Of a stretch of 64,000 nucleotides of DNA, positions 48,588-59,939 are shown one piece after another (the stretch's first letter is position 1; each line of letters begins with the position of its first letter). The position numbers and the translations under genes are program-made. The notes beneath the pieces are model-generated. The model saw only the letters and a list, made by a program, of their open reading frames with translations, searched no databases and had not been told where the DNA came from. The DNA comes from Pinus tabuliformis (taxonomy: Eukaryota > Streptophyta > Pinopsida > Pinales > Pinaceae): contig CM062817.1 in assembly GCA_031772625.1 (NCBI GenBank), forward strand, positions 946,800,327-946,864,326, read 5' to 3'.

Positions 48588-50389
48588 TGATGAGCCTAGG
48601 TAGTGTAGCAAGAATGCTGCAACTCCTAGGGCTACCATATTTACTTATCAACCTAGGGTTCGTACAAACTTGGAGGTTACTGTGCTATATACACAAGTAG
48701 AAGTGAAGGTACTACCTGTTGTTACTCCTCATCTGGCAAGAGACTCTAGGGGTTCCAAGCCAAACTTATATAGGGTTAGAAGAAGCTTGATTTTGATGGA
48801 AGGAGAGGAAATCTATTCTAAGGGAGAGCTACTCTACTGTAGAAATGAAGAAAACAACGTGCAAAATGAAATCACATCATAACCTAATTAACCATGGAAA
48901 CAACTAGGCTAAGTAGAACTGCTAAACAACACTAATCTAATGCTAACTATCTAAGTTGAAGAATTAAAAGAGCATAAAATTATCCTAAGGTGAAAGGAAA
49001 GGAAACTAAGCTAAGTTTGTGCTTAAGCGGAAAAATGGTCAGAGATCAAAATTGGTCAAAGGAGGACGTGAGGGAGCAAACAATGCATAAGAACTGTTGG
49101 ATCAGGCAGGTGAAAGGCAATTGAAAGGCTTAGATCGGATCACAGGAGTGCACGTAGGTAGATAGGCAATAAAGGTTAACTAACAGGATGGACAACCGAG
49201 ATTATATCATGTGGTTGGAGTCAGGAGATGGACAGACATGATTAATCGGCAGATGGATGGAAGAGATTAGATTCTAGGAAAAATAAATGTTCAGAAATGG
49301 TATCAGGTGAAGCAATGGTTGTCAGATCAGGAGAAAGATTAATGGTGGAGACTGGAGCACTTAAAGGCATATGTAGAAATGAGGGAGCGGGTTTAGAGGG
49401 CGGTAAGCATTATTTCACGTGCCCTCAAAGATGTAAGAATTTTTCTCAAATTTCACGCGATTAGCCTCCCTAGCTGGCACATAGCATGGGGAAACCACAC
49501 GTTTTGGGTGCCCTCGGGTGGATAACGATCGGACAGAAATCCACATGATATGGTGTGATCGTTGCCGGATCTGGCAAGGAAAATCAACTGTGGAGTTTGT
49601 CTAAGCCAGCTGATGAGTGGGCGCACAATAGCCATCAATTCTAACAAGGAAAATCAATTGTTGGGATTTAAAGTGCATGAAGTCAAATGCTAAAAGTGGA
49701 TTCTGGTGATAACTGGTTAGTTTCACTGTGTGAGGTGATATACAGTTAAAAACTATTTGGATGTGGATTAACAGTGTCTACTTAGATTTGTGTGCTGAAG
49801 GAGAATCAAAGGGATGTGAGGGGGATCAAATGATAGGAATAGAGTGAAGGAGAAGCTGACCAGTAAAGGAACAAAGTGATATGAAATTAGCTCTGTGACG
49901 TGTTAAACAACAAACTCCCTGTGGAAACCAACAACTTGTGTTTTTGGAGTTGCTACAAGGTTTCTTCCTCATGTCGTCGTCCTAGAGGGAGTAGGTGAGA
50001 CTGAGACACCTGTGGGCAACCTTGTGGATCTTTCCTTTGCTACCATGCTAATTGAAAAAAACCATAAATGAAGCTGATGGAGGGGCAGTAAATGAGGAGG
50101 ATTTACCTCTTGTAATTCCTCTCCCTTGTCCCATTAGAGTTTCTACCAAGGTCTTTACCATAGTTCCTTGCTTTTATCTTTTATCCCTGCATTTCCCTTT
50201 CTCTTATCCTTTATTCCTGCATTACATGCATATTAGACCACAAAGCAAAATATCCAAATCTACTCATCTCATAAGAAAAATATAATCAAAAGTATGCAAT
50301 AAGTTGTGATAATAGTTGGTTTCACTAAGATAGGAGGTGAATTAAGGTCAATTAATGCCCATATAATTATTCATTAATCAAGCTCATTA
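48588..50389 (-). repeat. D 5' LTR
   Basis: Starts TGATGAGCC on the plus strand and aligns with 9019-12404 apart from the two extra blocks there; followed by GTAAG at 50390-50394. Confidence 0.85.
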
Positions 50390-50394
50390 GTAAG
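50390..50394. repeat. Target-site duplication of D, right copy
   Basis: GTAAG, identical to 9014-9018. Confidence 0.85.
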
Positions 50395-50810
50395 CTGAAG
50401 GGAGTCTCCATGATAGTCATGGGATCTAAAATTTGATACATCTCTTCATAATCCTCTACCCTGAAGGTTGCAATCTTTGTCCCACTGACACTGCTCAAGG
50501 TTATCATGTCGGGGTTAGTGTGTGAGATGATCTAGTGTATCATGTCTACACATGGGAGCATAGGGTATCTGCATGCAACTCGATATAGGCCAGACTTGTG
50601 AATGTTCACGTACACTGGGCAATCTTCGAGGTCTTTTCCAAATGTGCTTGTAAATGCATAATTGACCTCTTGCCATTTCATCTTGATGTCCTTGTCTAAA
50701 AACAACTTGGCATCTTCATAGATCGGTAGACTTGAGGACACTTGCTTAACTTCTTCTCCAGTTTCAATTCCGTCAGTGTCATTTGATCATGCTTTATTAG
50801 AGCCCATTGA
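50395..50810 (-). pseudogene. LTR-borne coding stretch of H (start, right of D)
   Basis: The minus-strand reading shows LPIYEDAKLFLDKDIKMKWQ, EVNYAFTSTFGKDLEDCPVY and NPDMITLSSVSGTKIATFRV. It runs straight into the D target site, and coding resumes at 9018. No domain is recognised. The homologous stretch in the left copy lies at 636-855. Confidence 0.5.
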
Positions 50811-51030
50811 TCATGTACTACTAAGAGGCAGGTGAACACCTAAAACATCTAGAGACAAAGAAACATGCATGACAAGAAATCTTTCAGCGAAAACAGAAGA
50901 AAATTCAGGGAATGACATAACACATACCTAGGTATTGATAGGCAAAGATTTTGCAATTTCTTCTAGGAGGCTGGATGACTGGCTTCCAGAACTGCACAAA
51001 AGGTAGTCTGGGCTATCTAGGAGGCATGGC

Positions 51031-51194
51031 TGACTACTGGAATTGTGTAATGCACAATCCAGGATGATTGCTGACTACTGGAATTGTGCAATGCGCAATC
51101 CAGGATGACTATTGACTACTGGAATTGCGCAATGCGCAATCCAGGATGCATGTTGACTACTGGAATTGCACAATGTGCAATTTCAGCTAGCAAT
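51031..51194. repeat. Four 41-bp units with dyad motif in H LTR
   Basis: TGACTACTGGAATTG starts at 51031, 51072, 51113 and 51154. The third unit contains ATTGCGCAATGCGCAAT (51124-51140), a perfect dyad around one base. Confidence 0.85.
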
Positions 51195-52159
51195 CACTGT
51201 AGGCTTAGCGACTGCATTGCAAAATCTTCTGGACCAACAGCCACTATACCTCAGGATTGCACAAAGTAGGTCTGGGGAATAGCTGCTAGGTAGAAATGCA
51301 CATTTCTGAAGAGGAAGTTAGAGCCTTCCCTCTTAGGATTGTGTAATGCTGTCTTGGTGAGGCAGAGCCAGGGCCAAGGATGCGCAGACCCATCGTTGGG
51401 AAACTGAATGCAAATGTGACAGAAAATGCATGGTGATACTGAGTGTAAGAAGAAGAAGACAATCATGCATGAAAACAATGAATTAAAGACTCAGAAAATG
51501 GAACAACATGCATGTGGGTGAAGCGAGTCGCTAAAACAATGACTGTTCATGTAAAACAGTTTCATGCATGTGATAACAGTGAGATAGCAAAAAAAACTGA
51601 AACAATGCTAGTATAATATAGTGCATGTAAATGACAAGAAGCATTCCAATAGATCAAGAAAACAATAGTCATACAAGAGAAAACACAAAAAGCGACAAAA
51701 TGTTGAAAAAGACAAGTTGAGACCAATTACCCATGAATAGTTGAGCCATATGTGTCAAAGAGTCCTGGATGTGATGTGGGATGTCAGAGCTCCAAGCTTG
51801 ATGTAAAAGAATGAGATGTGATGCATCAAATAAATACGTTTGGGAATGCCTTAAATATAGGGAAAAGTGACACTTGGAGGAAATATTCCAAAACGATCTT
51901 TGCTGTAACCTCTAGCTACTAAAAATAGCTCCCTGAATCAATAGATTCTTTTTTCATGCTTCCTTGTGCTATTTTGGGAAAAGAAAGCCATGCATGCAAG
52001 TGAAGTTTCCTTGGTCCTGGGTTGAATTGGTCAAGCCAACTATAGATGCAAGAGGTTGCTCAACTACTTGGAGAAAATGCGCATTTCTAGATGGGTGCTA
52101 GGCTGACTACCCAAGATATTTGTGTAATTTCTGGACAGAGCAACTAACTGTTACCCAAG

Positions 52160-52322
52160 ATTGCGTAATTCTTGGGTTGAGCAGCCCTGTTGGGAAGAAC
52201 TGTGTAATTTTTTGGATGAAGCCTAACTGGAATAATTGCAAAATTATGGAGCCTAGCAGGATGCCAAACTAAATTACACAATTTCTAGAGGAAAGGATGG
52301 TTGCCCTCCTGAATTGTGCAAT
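52160..52322. promoter_or_regulatory. Phased palindrome array, second copy
   Basis: Motifs near ATTGYRCAAT at 52160, 52199, 52234, 52273 and 52313, spaced 39, 35, 39 and 40 bp, match the array at 2137-2298. Confidence 0.5.
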
Positions 52323-52543
52323 TTCTTGAAGGAGTTTCTAAGCTTGTAGCTGGACCAAGTCGAGAGAAACAACTTGTAAGGGGAATGTATCAAGCTCTAA
52401 TAGAAAGGTTGCCTTTCTGCAAGAAAATAACTGAAGCTTGTGTACTTGATGAAGCAAGACATGCTGCTACGAAAGGTTGGTGGGGAGGCTCCAAAACAAA
52501 GCTAAGGAAAAATTTTAGAGGGTGGTTATAGCTGCTACAATAG

Positions 52544-53308
52544 AGGGATAAAATTGACTTGGAAATTTTTTTTTTCTGTCATTAAAAGAAATATTCAAAT
52601 ATTTAATTGAGGGTAAAAGTTGTATATGGAAAGTGGATGACATGAGTGGAAAAGTTTACAATGATTTATGGGCTGTTGACAAGTTCTTAGAAAAAAAATC
52701 CAAAAAATTCAAATTTGAAGGAGGAGAATCAACATGATCCATATATTTTAGGAAAAAGATCAACAGCTAGTGAACTAACTCTAGTTTACAAGCCACAAGA
52801 CTTCCAATTAGTTCTAGCTTTTATGCAATTATTTAGAGATTATTTTTAGTTTTGGTGCATTGTATATATTTTAGTTTATAAAAATTGCAATAGTTTAGAA
52901 GAATTATTTTTCTCTATATTGTTGGATTTGTAATGTAAAAGGGTTGGATTTTGATGCAAAACTCTAATATTTTGTGAAGTATATTCTTACCGAGTTCTTA
53001 ATCAAGGGCTTCTGGTTCAGTTTATTACCAAAACTTGTATAGTTGTATGTCTCTTCCCGTGCCTTCATAATCCGTTTCTACAAATATTTAAGGTAGTGTA
53101 GGATAATGGGAAGGGTTGGGTTGAGTATCAACCTCCCCAACATCCCTTGAAAAGTTATGTTTCACACTGAGTAATAGATTGAACAATCTATTTATTTGGC
53201 CACCCAAAAATCACTATATTGTTGCTTCTATTTTATGTTTAGATGTATTTTTGTTCATTGTAGAGGTTCAAATATACATTTATGTTATTATTAGTTGATT
53301 ACGTATTT
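52544..53308. other. Unassigned AT-rich sequence
   Basis: No coding sequence supported. It ends in a polypurine-like AGGGAGGA, so it may be the worn 3' end of an element. Confidence 0.4.
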
Positions 53309-53682
53309 AGGGAGGATGCTGGAATATATAATTTATCTTCTATTCCTCTGTCAAAACCTTTCAAGCTGTGTTATTTTGTCATAGCTAACCGTTCTAATTT
53401 TGATAAGGCCTCTACATGAGAGGGCTTTATTTATAAGAAGGGATTTTTGACTCATCATGAACCACATATATAACAAACCCTAAATATTTCCATTGTACTT
53501 CATAGGTTTTTGTTCACTAATAGTGAAAAACATTAAAAGCCTCTGAACACTTGAGGGAACCGCCTCTAGTTTGAGGGCAAACTTGGACCTAAAGTTGGAT
53601 GAATTGGTTTCTCAGCATAGTTTCATAACCAGAAAAATCCTTTGAGAAGAATTACAACATTTGGCACCATCTACGAGGAGGG
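53309..53682 (+). repeat. LTR J with polypurine tract before and primer site after
   Basis: AGGGAGGA (53309-53316) stands directly before TGCTGGAATATATAA at 53317. The LTR-like stretch has a TATA-like TTTATAAG (53430-53437) and ends ATTACAACA at about 53659. TTGGCACCATCTACGAGG (53661 on) follows as a primer-binding-like site. The length of about 343 bp is usual for a small LTR. No second copy is in the window. Confidence 0.6.
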
Positions 53683-54837
53683 AAATAACAAAGATATTTT
53701 TCCCTGGGACAATGACGATTGATTAGATATATTCTTTGTTGGTGAACAAAGGCTAAACATTTAATATTAGTTTCATCTCTTTCACCTAGCTACTCCACTT
53801 TCTCTATATGGAAATTCCATTGGTTTACTGATTCCATTGGTTTGAGATGTCAGCTGCATTCATTGTTGTGTTCACTCAAAGTCTTGTAATGGAAGCATTT
53901 TTCAACATACTTTTCTTCCTCCCAATTGTGATAACAAATATCAGATGTCTATAGAGGATACAACTTTCCAAGTTGACTTCTAAGTATCAATTTCCTATGG
54001 AGTTTTTGCTTTATATTGCAGATATTTTTTAAGTTTTCAACTACATGTAAGGTAGTCTGGAAGTTAATCCAATTTTCACTTGGTTGCACTAGAATTATGA
54101 TTAAATGTTGATTTTCAGCAAAGTAAAGTATAAGTGTGAAATTAAATAAGATTTATTTTAGTATTGAGTGTGCAATATATTAGTTGGTTCTAGTGTGCAT
54201 TTTATGGATTCTTTTTGCTTCAACAATCGTTTCAGATTGGTTTCCACTTTCAGATTTCAGTAGATGGATTGTTCATATTCAAAAATTTATTTTTAGTTTG
54301 AGTGAAATCAGGTGCACGATATGGAAAATGGCATAATTTATTAATGGGGATGTATTTCAATGGTTGTGAACCTACCTCCACAACTTAATGAATAAGATAC
54401 TACTATTGATTTCATTTTCTGCTCAAATATATTAGTTTACAATTTATTACAGTAGGCGGATATTTGTAGTAAACTTCATATTGGACATAGGTGAAAGGTT
54501 TTAGTTCACATATTACAGTTTTCAAATTGTAGATAGAAGGGGTACTACCTCCATGCCCAATGGAAAAAGGCATAGGTATACAAGTTCTTTTCATCCCACA
54601 AGGGGAATTAGTCCCCAATTAGAGCCAATCTTGTAACATTTTCTAGACCTTTAAAATGTTACGAAAATTTTCAAAGTTTTATCTGCATATGAAAATTTTC
54701 ATTAAATTTGCCCAAAATTTTTGTTGTCTTTATAGTCTTATCTATACTCTCAAGTTGTTGGAAAAATTGGGGAAAATATGATGTTTGATATTTTTATGGT
54801 CTCATGTTTATAATAGATTTATAATACTTATTAAAAA
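53683..54837. other. Unassigned AT-rich sequence after J
   Basis: It would be the internal leader of J if J is a 5' LTR, but no coding domain is visible. Confidence 0.4.
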
Positions 54838-55560
54838 CTATTGGGCCAAGCCCAATCTCCAAGTTTGAGAGTTGGCACAAGGTCCCCTAGGGTTGATTTT
54901 GGGGTTAAAAGCCCAAGTTTTGGGGTAGAAAGCCCAAGTTCTTGTATGTAAAGTGTAAAGTCTCCGCAATTTCTGGTCGTGAAGTGCATAGATGTAAAGT
55001 GTCATAAAGGGCTTCCACCCTTTCTTTATGTAATTTGTTTTGGCTTTAGAAGATCTACCCATGGTCCACAGTCTTGCGAGCATTATCCCCGAAGGGAATT
55101 TTTGGGGCTTAGAGCCCATATTTATTGTAATTCCGATGTAAAGATTCCACATTTTGCGGGTGCGAAGCACGTAGTTTGTAAAATAGTCATAGGGTTGTTC
55201 ACCCTTAATTTTTTTATTATAAAGTCAGCTGTAGAGATCTACCCATGGTCCGTGGACCATTAGATTGTATAAATAGAGCGAGGCTCTAAGTAGTTAAGAT
55301 ATCTAATCTAACCTAAGGAATGGAAAAATCAATGATGTATACGAGATAGATCGTAGGAGAAAAGTCTAGTTTTGGGTCATAGAGTAGGAGAACGCTCTAC
55401 AACTAAGTTCGTAGAGGCCTAGTAGTTCGCAGCTGAGTGCGCGGACCCCTGCAGCTGAGAGCATAGGGTGAGTCGAGTGTGTAATAGTTGGAAGTATTAA
55501 TAAAGAGAACTTTCTTATCATTTCTGTGTATTTATTACCTATTTTATGCATTTGTTACAT
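54838..55560 (+). repeat. G LTR-like region with a 184-bp tandem duplication
   Basis: AGATCTACCCATGGTCC occurs at 55051 and 55235, 184 bp apart. Flanking words (TTTTGGGG..TTA.AGCCCA, GATGTAAAG, the ..GGG.TG(T)T(C)CACCCTT region) match in both units. TGTATAAATAGAGCG at 55266-55280 is a good TATA box. The exact LTR ends are uncertain. Confidence 0.55.
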
Positions 55561-57282
55561 TGGATATAAATTGCACTTTTAATGCTTATATGATGCGCAA
55601 ATGTGTATAACTGTGTTGATTAAGTGAACAAAAAATAGAATCATTGTTTACGTGAAGATAAGTAAGGTATCTTAAGAAGACAAGTAAGATACACGATGTA
55701 GTTTGGGAAAATAGTGTAGGTCGCTGCCATAACAGCATGAAAGCATCTCAGCCCCTGGTTATCGCTACACGAAAGATGATTATAAAAAATCCGAGGATAT
55801 TGAAGGTTAGAATAGTGCATGAAACTACCTGCGCGAAGGTAGACATAGTTGAACTAAACTGATATCACATGGATCTCAGAGGTGTGGAAACTTGGTTCTA
55901 GCATCCCCCCATACTGCTTCGGGTGAGACTTTAGCTCTCATGCTCTATGGGCTGATGCCGAACCTAGGTCAGGCCCCCATAAGCCAACAAATGGTTTCGT
56001 TACTAGGACAACAATCTGCATAGAGATGTCTAATGTCGTATCCATGGAATCCAACTAACAAAGAAATTGAAGGCTGGTTGGACAAAAGAATTCACGAGTT
56101 CATGGCATAGGAGAACAAAAACCCGCGACTGTCAAAATAATATTGGTTAGAAATCTACCTATATATAAAGATCCATGAAATCTTCTTCGCGTCCTTCCCT
56201 ACTAAGCTACACAAATGGATCGCAAAGCTAGTAGATAGCCAAGGAAGGTGGAACTTGACGGTCCTATTATGTGGACCCCAAAGTTAGTATGAAGGTTGGA
56301 AGCATCAAAATATAAGATCGTGCGTGTTGTCGATCATTGAATCAATCATATTATAGGAAGATTCGTTAGGAGTTTGCAGTTGACACCTTAGTTAGCTACA
56401 TCAAGGCAGAGTGACGCTTTCTCAAAGGATCGCAAGGTAAGTATGTAATTTATTTGAATATTTGGATTAAAATGCTATTGTATGAAAAGAGGGTTACGCG
56501 GTACCTTGATGTGCGGGGCTATGCGAAGTGGAAAATCTTACAGGAACAAAGGATATAAGGGACCAGAAGCTAGCCCCTTGATTTCACCTCTGTGAGGGGA
56601 CAAGGAAGAGCTCACAAAGGTCTCACTGTGAAGTGTGATCCACCTGATAAGACAAATAATTCCACGAATACCACCTCCACTTATGCTGCCACTAGCTTCA
56701 CCACCATCACCTCCATCTTTACTCATACCCACTCCACCACCACTGTGATTCAATATGGCAAGCACAATGAAGTTGCCTATGTTCAAAGGTTTGGGAAATG
56801 AGGATCCAGACCAATTCTAGTTCGTGGTAAGGGCTGTATGGGAAGCGCAAGGAGTTACAAATGACAATATAAAGAAAGAGACACTGGTTAGCACCCTGCA
56901 GGACCATGTAGTGACCTAGTATATTAAGCACTCCAATGATAATCCAAATGCTGGAATCGTGGGTATCCAAGCAGCGCTAAATAAAGAATTTAGCAGGTCT
57001 AAATCTGAAGTGCAATCGATCATTGGATTTAAATAAATTACGATGCTATCAAGTGAGACTCCTTGGGAGCTAGATCAGAGGCTCAAATGTATGATTCACG
57101 AAGCCAATATGAATCTGATGGATGGACAACATCGCGAGTGGTTTGTAGCTTCGCTACTACCACATTTAAGGAGTGTGTTATCGCAACAGAAGATAACGAC
57201 TTAGGAAAAGGCCTTAGATATTTAGATGAGGCTACATGAGACCCTGATGTAAAATCTAAATCTAAGAGTTTAGTAGATCCAC
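55561..57282 (+). pseudogene. G 5' internal and gag front part
   Basis: Worn plus-strand sequence. Short coding-like pieces appear (for example near 56040-56110 and 57000-57240), but no domain could be fixed. A serine/threonine-rich stretch with repeated CCACC words lies at 56650-56750. Confidence 0.4.
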
Positions 57283-57920
57283 ATGCAGCTAAAAACTTTG
57301 TGCCTTGAGATGAAGAGTATAAAACAAGATAGGACGATTCAACTGGAAGTGCACGAAGAAGTATGGTGTGTGAAATGCAAGAGTTGGGGTCATGAAAAAG
57401 ACCACTGCCCAGTTTTTAAAAATTACCTTATAGGAGGAGGATCGATGCCTTTAACACCAGAAGCTCATGTACGACCTAGTGTGGCACCTGCTTTGTGGTG
57501 CACAATCTGTCAAATAGCTGGAAAACATAACATAGACAATTGTCACTTGTTACAGAAGTATACGCAAAATTCGCAATAGTTGTTCTGCAACTTTTGTAGG
57601 TTAATGGGACATGATGAGTGCACTTGTAGAAGCTACGAGTTGATGATGGATAGAAATCCCACCTACAAAGTTCAGGCTGAAATGTAGCCCCTTGACCAAA
57701 ATGCAGGAATGGTGCGGACGAGGCTGATGCAGAGGAGGACTTGGAAGCAGTATTGGACAATTGATATGCTATGATTGTGGAGGTCTAGGACATTATGCCC
57801 ATGATTACATGAATCCAACGTGCCTGTCGTGTTTTTATTGCACCTTGTTTGATCATGAGGTAGAAGATTGTCCTAGACTGATAGCTAGGATACACAATAA
57901 AGAGGCGCTACCATCTCCCA
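57283..57920 (+). pseudogene. G gag C-terminal part with multiple zinc knuckles
   Basis: At least five cysteine/histidine clusters in a row: CVKCKSWGHEKDHC, CTICQIAGKHNIDNC, CNFCRLMGHDECTC, a CGGLGHYAHDY cluster and CLSCFYC...DHEVEDC. Several match the C-x2-C-x4-H-x4-C knuckle; others are variants. I recall this long knuckle array from plant gypsy polyproteins, probably gymnosperm. Confidence 0.7.
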
Positions 57921-58880
57921 TGACTTAGAACTTGTAGATGATGAGGTCTGAGCTACACAAGGAAGATCCGAATGTGAACATTGTGCTCCGAAGTGGAATC
58001 GCGATGAGAGGTGACAAAGGAAAACAACCAAGAGATAGTACTTGGGTTCCCAAGGCTCCAGTGAAAGAAGTGGAATTTGAATTGGAGCACACTCAGTAAA
58101 CCTTTATGGAAGCTAAGAAGAGCTTCGCTGATGCCTCCTCTTCAGGAGGCAAAGATAAACTGGAGCCGGAGATGGACCCAGATATGCTCACAACATTCCT
58201 CAAAACATGTATGAAGTTACTGTGTGACAATAGGGTGGTGAAAGGGTTACAGGAACTTATCAATAGATGCGTTGGGACTGCACCAAGAGAACTGCACGTA
58301 GTCAAGAAGATCAGAAAGCATAAGACAAGAACGAGAAGAGAGATGAGACTAACTACATAGATCGGAGAATATGAGATGGACCAAGTAATTTTGGATTTGG
58401 GATCAAATGAAAATTTTCTTCTGAAGTGGACATGGGATCGAATGGGGTGAACTATGCTGCAGTGGTGTCCAATTCAGCTAAGGATGGAGAACCAACAAAA
58501 ATTAATACCCATGGGGTGATTACAGAGAATAACTGTGGATATTGAAGGAGCGATTGTGCTGGAAAATTTTGAAGTGATAGAGACTGTTGATGATAGCAAT
58601 CCCTACCCCATGCTCTTAGGAATTGATTGGGCTACCGACATGAATGGGGTAATCAATCTAAAGAAGTGAAAAATTATTATAGAAAAGAAGTCACTGTGCG
58701 TAATTGTACCCCTGGACCCTCTAAAGGATCGCGCTATACGAAACCAGTGCACAACTATGAATGTGATTATGATTTTGATTGCATCTATAAGATAATAGCA
58801 CATGACCAGGACTGGTGAATCCCACCATGAATGGGCAGATTTCATGGGAGTGCGAAATCTCCTGTACTTCGGATTCGGAT
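57921..58880 (+). pseudogene. G protease region
   Basis: Segments: FMEAKKSFADASSSGGKDKL, MDPDMLTTFLKTCMKLLCDN, then the protease area with MDQVILDLGSNENF and NPYPMLLGIDWATDMNGVIN (a variant of the usual LGRPW end motif). Broken. Confidence 0.65.
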
Positions 58881-59187
58881 GAGGAAATAGAGTGATGGCA
58901 AAATTGATTACATGAGGTAACTACACTAAATTTTAATATGATGAAAAGGTTGCTACGCTACATATTGACAAAAGTAAGAGACCTGCCTACTTATGATGGT
59001 TTAAGTGAGGTAGATACCTTCTTGGATAAATTTGGAAGAGAAGTGCCAGAAAAGCAACGATTCCATGCCTTGGACTAGGTACTGCGTGCTACACCCACGA
59101 GATGGTGGGGTACATAAAGGGAGCTTAGATGACTGGTGGGAATGTAGGAGACTGATGTGCACATAATTTGGGAAGCCTAGGGTGTGA

Positions 59188-59682
59188 TTGATAGATAAGT
59201 ACAATGTACAGGATGGTCTACGCGCACATCTGGCTAGGAGGATGCAAGCCTATGAAAAGGAGCACCAACCTACGCGGATGCACATGCACTCTACGGTGAA
59301 AGACTTGGTCAATAAGCGTGTGATGGGAGGAAAATGGTGTAAATGTATGTTAATGTTGGGAATACATTATATAGGAGGAGCTATCACACAAAATATTCTA
59401 CATGCAGAGGTGCTCAACAAGGTGTGCAACGCGCTGAACAAGGTATGCAATGCGCAGCGAAGTGATTGGGACTTGCGCGTACCTGCAGTATTATGGGCTT
59501 ATAGGATGACATGCAGGAAACTAATGGGACATACACCTTTTAGGCTTGTCTATGGAGTGGAAGCCATAATGCCTATGGAATACATTGTGCCTAGTCTACG
59601 CATAGCAACGCTCATAGGTATTACAGAACGCAGAGACCTGGAGGAGAACACTCCACAAGCCATATGCTTTCCAATACAATAG
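59188..59682 (+). pseudogene. G integrase, end of core
   Basis: DWDLRVPAVLWAYRMTCRKL and MGHTPFRLVYGVEAIMPMEY followed by IVPSLRIATL are the familiar end of a gypsy integrase core. It stops near the start of the E repeat at about 59641. Confidence 0.75.
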
Positions 59683-59939
59683 TCCTTGACTTCTCTCCAT
59701 GGGGAGTCTCTAGCCTCTATATAAGCCTCATACATACAATGCCATGGGTTATTACCATGGTTCCCTCAATACCATACATCCAATACCATGGGCTTATCAC
59801 ATTACTGCTAACTACTTGTGGTCCCTTACATGATGCGAGTGAACCACTTTATTTATTAATTATGGCCCATCCCATTAGTACATTATTCCCTTGGGTACCT
59901 CCCTCTATACCCCGTACCATCTCCCCTAGGTATACTACA
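59641..59939 (-). repeat. E 3' LTR (partial)
   Basis: Aligns with 61795-62094: shared GCCATATGCTT.CCAATACA, a CTCCATGG.GAGTCTCTAGCC stretch and the end CCTAGGTATACTACA. A minus-strand TATA-like CTTATATAGA lies near 59718. Confidence 0.8.

Larger units (their letters stand above)
9019..50389 (-). mobile_element. Element D: Athila-like Ty3/gypsy element carrying C, A, B and K
   Basis: The ends are the LTRs 9019-12404 (3') and 48588-50389 (5'), flanked by a perfect 5-bp duplication GTAAG. Read on the minus strand the order is LTR, primer site, gag, protease, [C inserted], reverse transcriptase, RNase H, integrase, polypurine tract, LTR. The RT resembles the Athila lineage (segments RQPQRRMNPTLK and DAGFIYPISDSEWVSP). 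LTRs differ by about 15% by eye, making D the oldest insertion with two measurable LTRs. Using common plant rates (roughly 2e-9 to 1.3e-8 per site per year) this would be several to a few tens of million years. Broken, with many breaks. Confidence 0.85.
1..52543 (-). mobile_element. Element H: giant-LTR, gag-only gypsy-type element, outer host of the nest (left end outside or unclear)
   Basis: Seen: a direct repeat of about 1.9 kb lies at 636-2516 and again at 50600-52543. The left copy stops at 2516, where a minus-strand gag-bearing unit begins. That unit ends at a primer-binding-like site (5463-5483) next to a TG terminus at 5487. Minus-strand coding continues from 50810 to 50395 and resumes at 9018 on the far side of inserted element D. 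Inference: 636-2516 is part of the 3' LTR, 2517-5486 is the internal region, and 5487-9018 plus 50395-52543 is the 5' LTR, about 5.7 kb once D is taken out. The element would be non-autonomous (LARD-like), since no pol is visible. Against this, no clear polypurine tract lies beside 2517. Alternatively the gag unit with its 0.9-kb LTR-like flank is a separate element inserted in H. It is broken, with many breaks. Confidence 0.5.
50395..52543 (-). repeat. H 5' LTR, upstream part (right of D)
   Basis: 50600-52543 aligns with 636-2516. On the minus strand it starts TGTAGCAGC at 52543. It carries RY motifs, the 41-bp array and the phased palindromes, then the start of a coding stretch. Confidence 0.6.
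54838..59640 (+). mobile_element. Element G: Ty3/gypsy element, heavily worn
   Basis: An LTR-like region at about 54838-55560 with a TATA box is followed by gag with several zinc knuckles (57283-57900), a protease region (about 58100-58840) and the end of the integrase core (59188-59682). The span is far shorter than a usual gypsy polyprotein. Broken, with many breaks; no second LTR found. Confidence 0.7.

Noticed and set aside
51031-51194. CRISPR-like array
   Set aside because: Units are directly adjacent with no unique spacers, inside a plant LTR; it is a plain tandem repeat.
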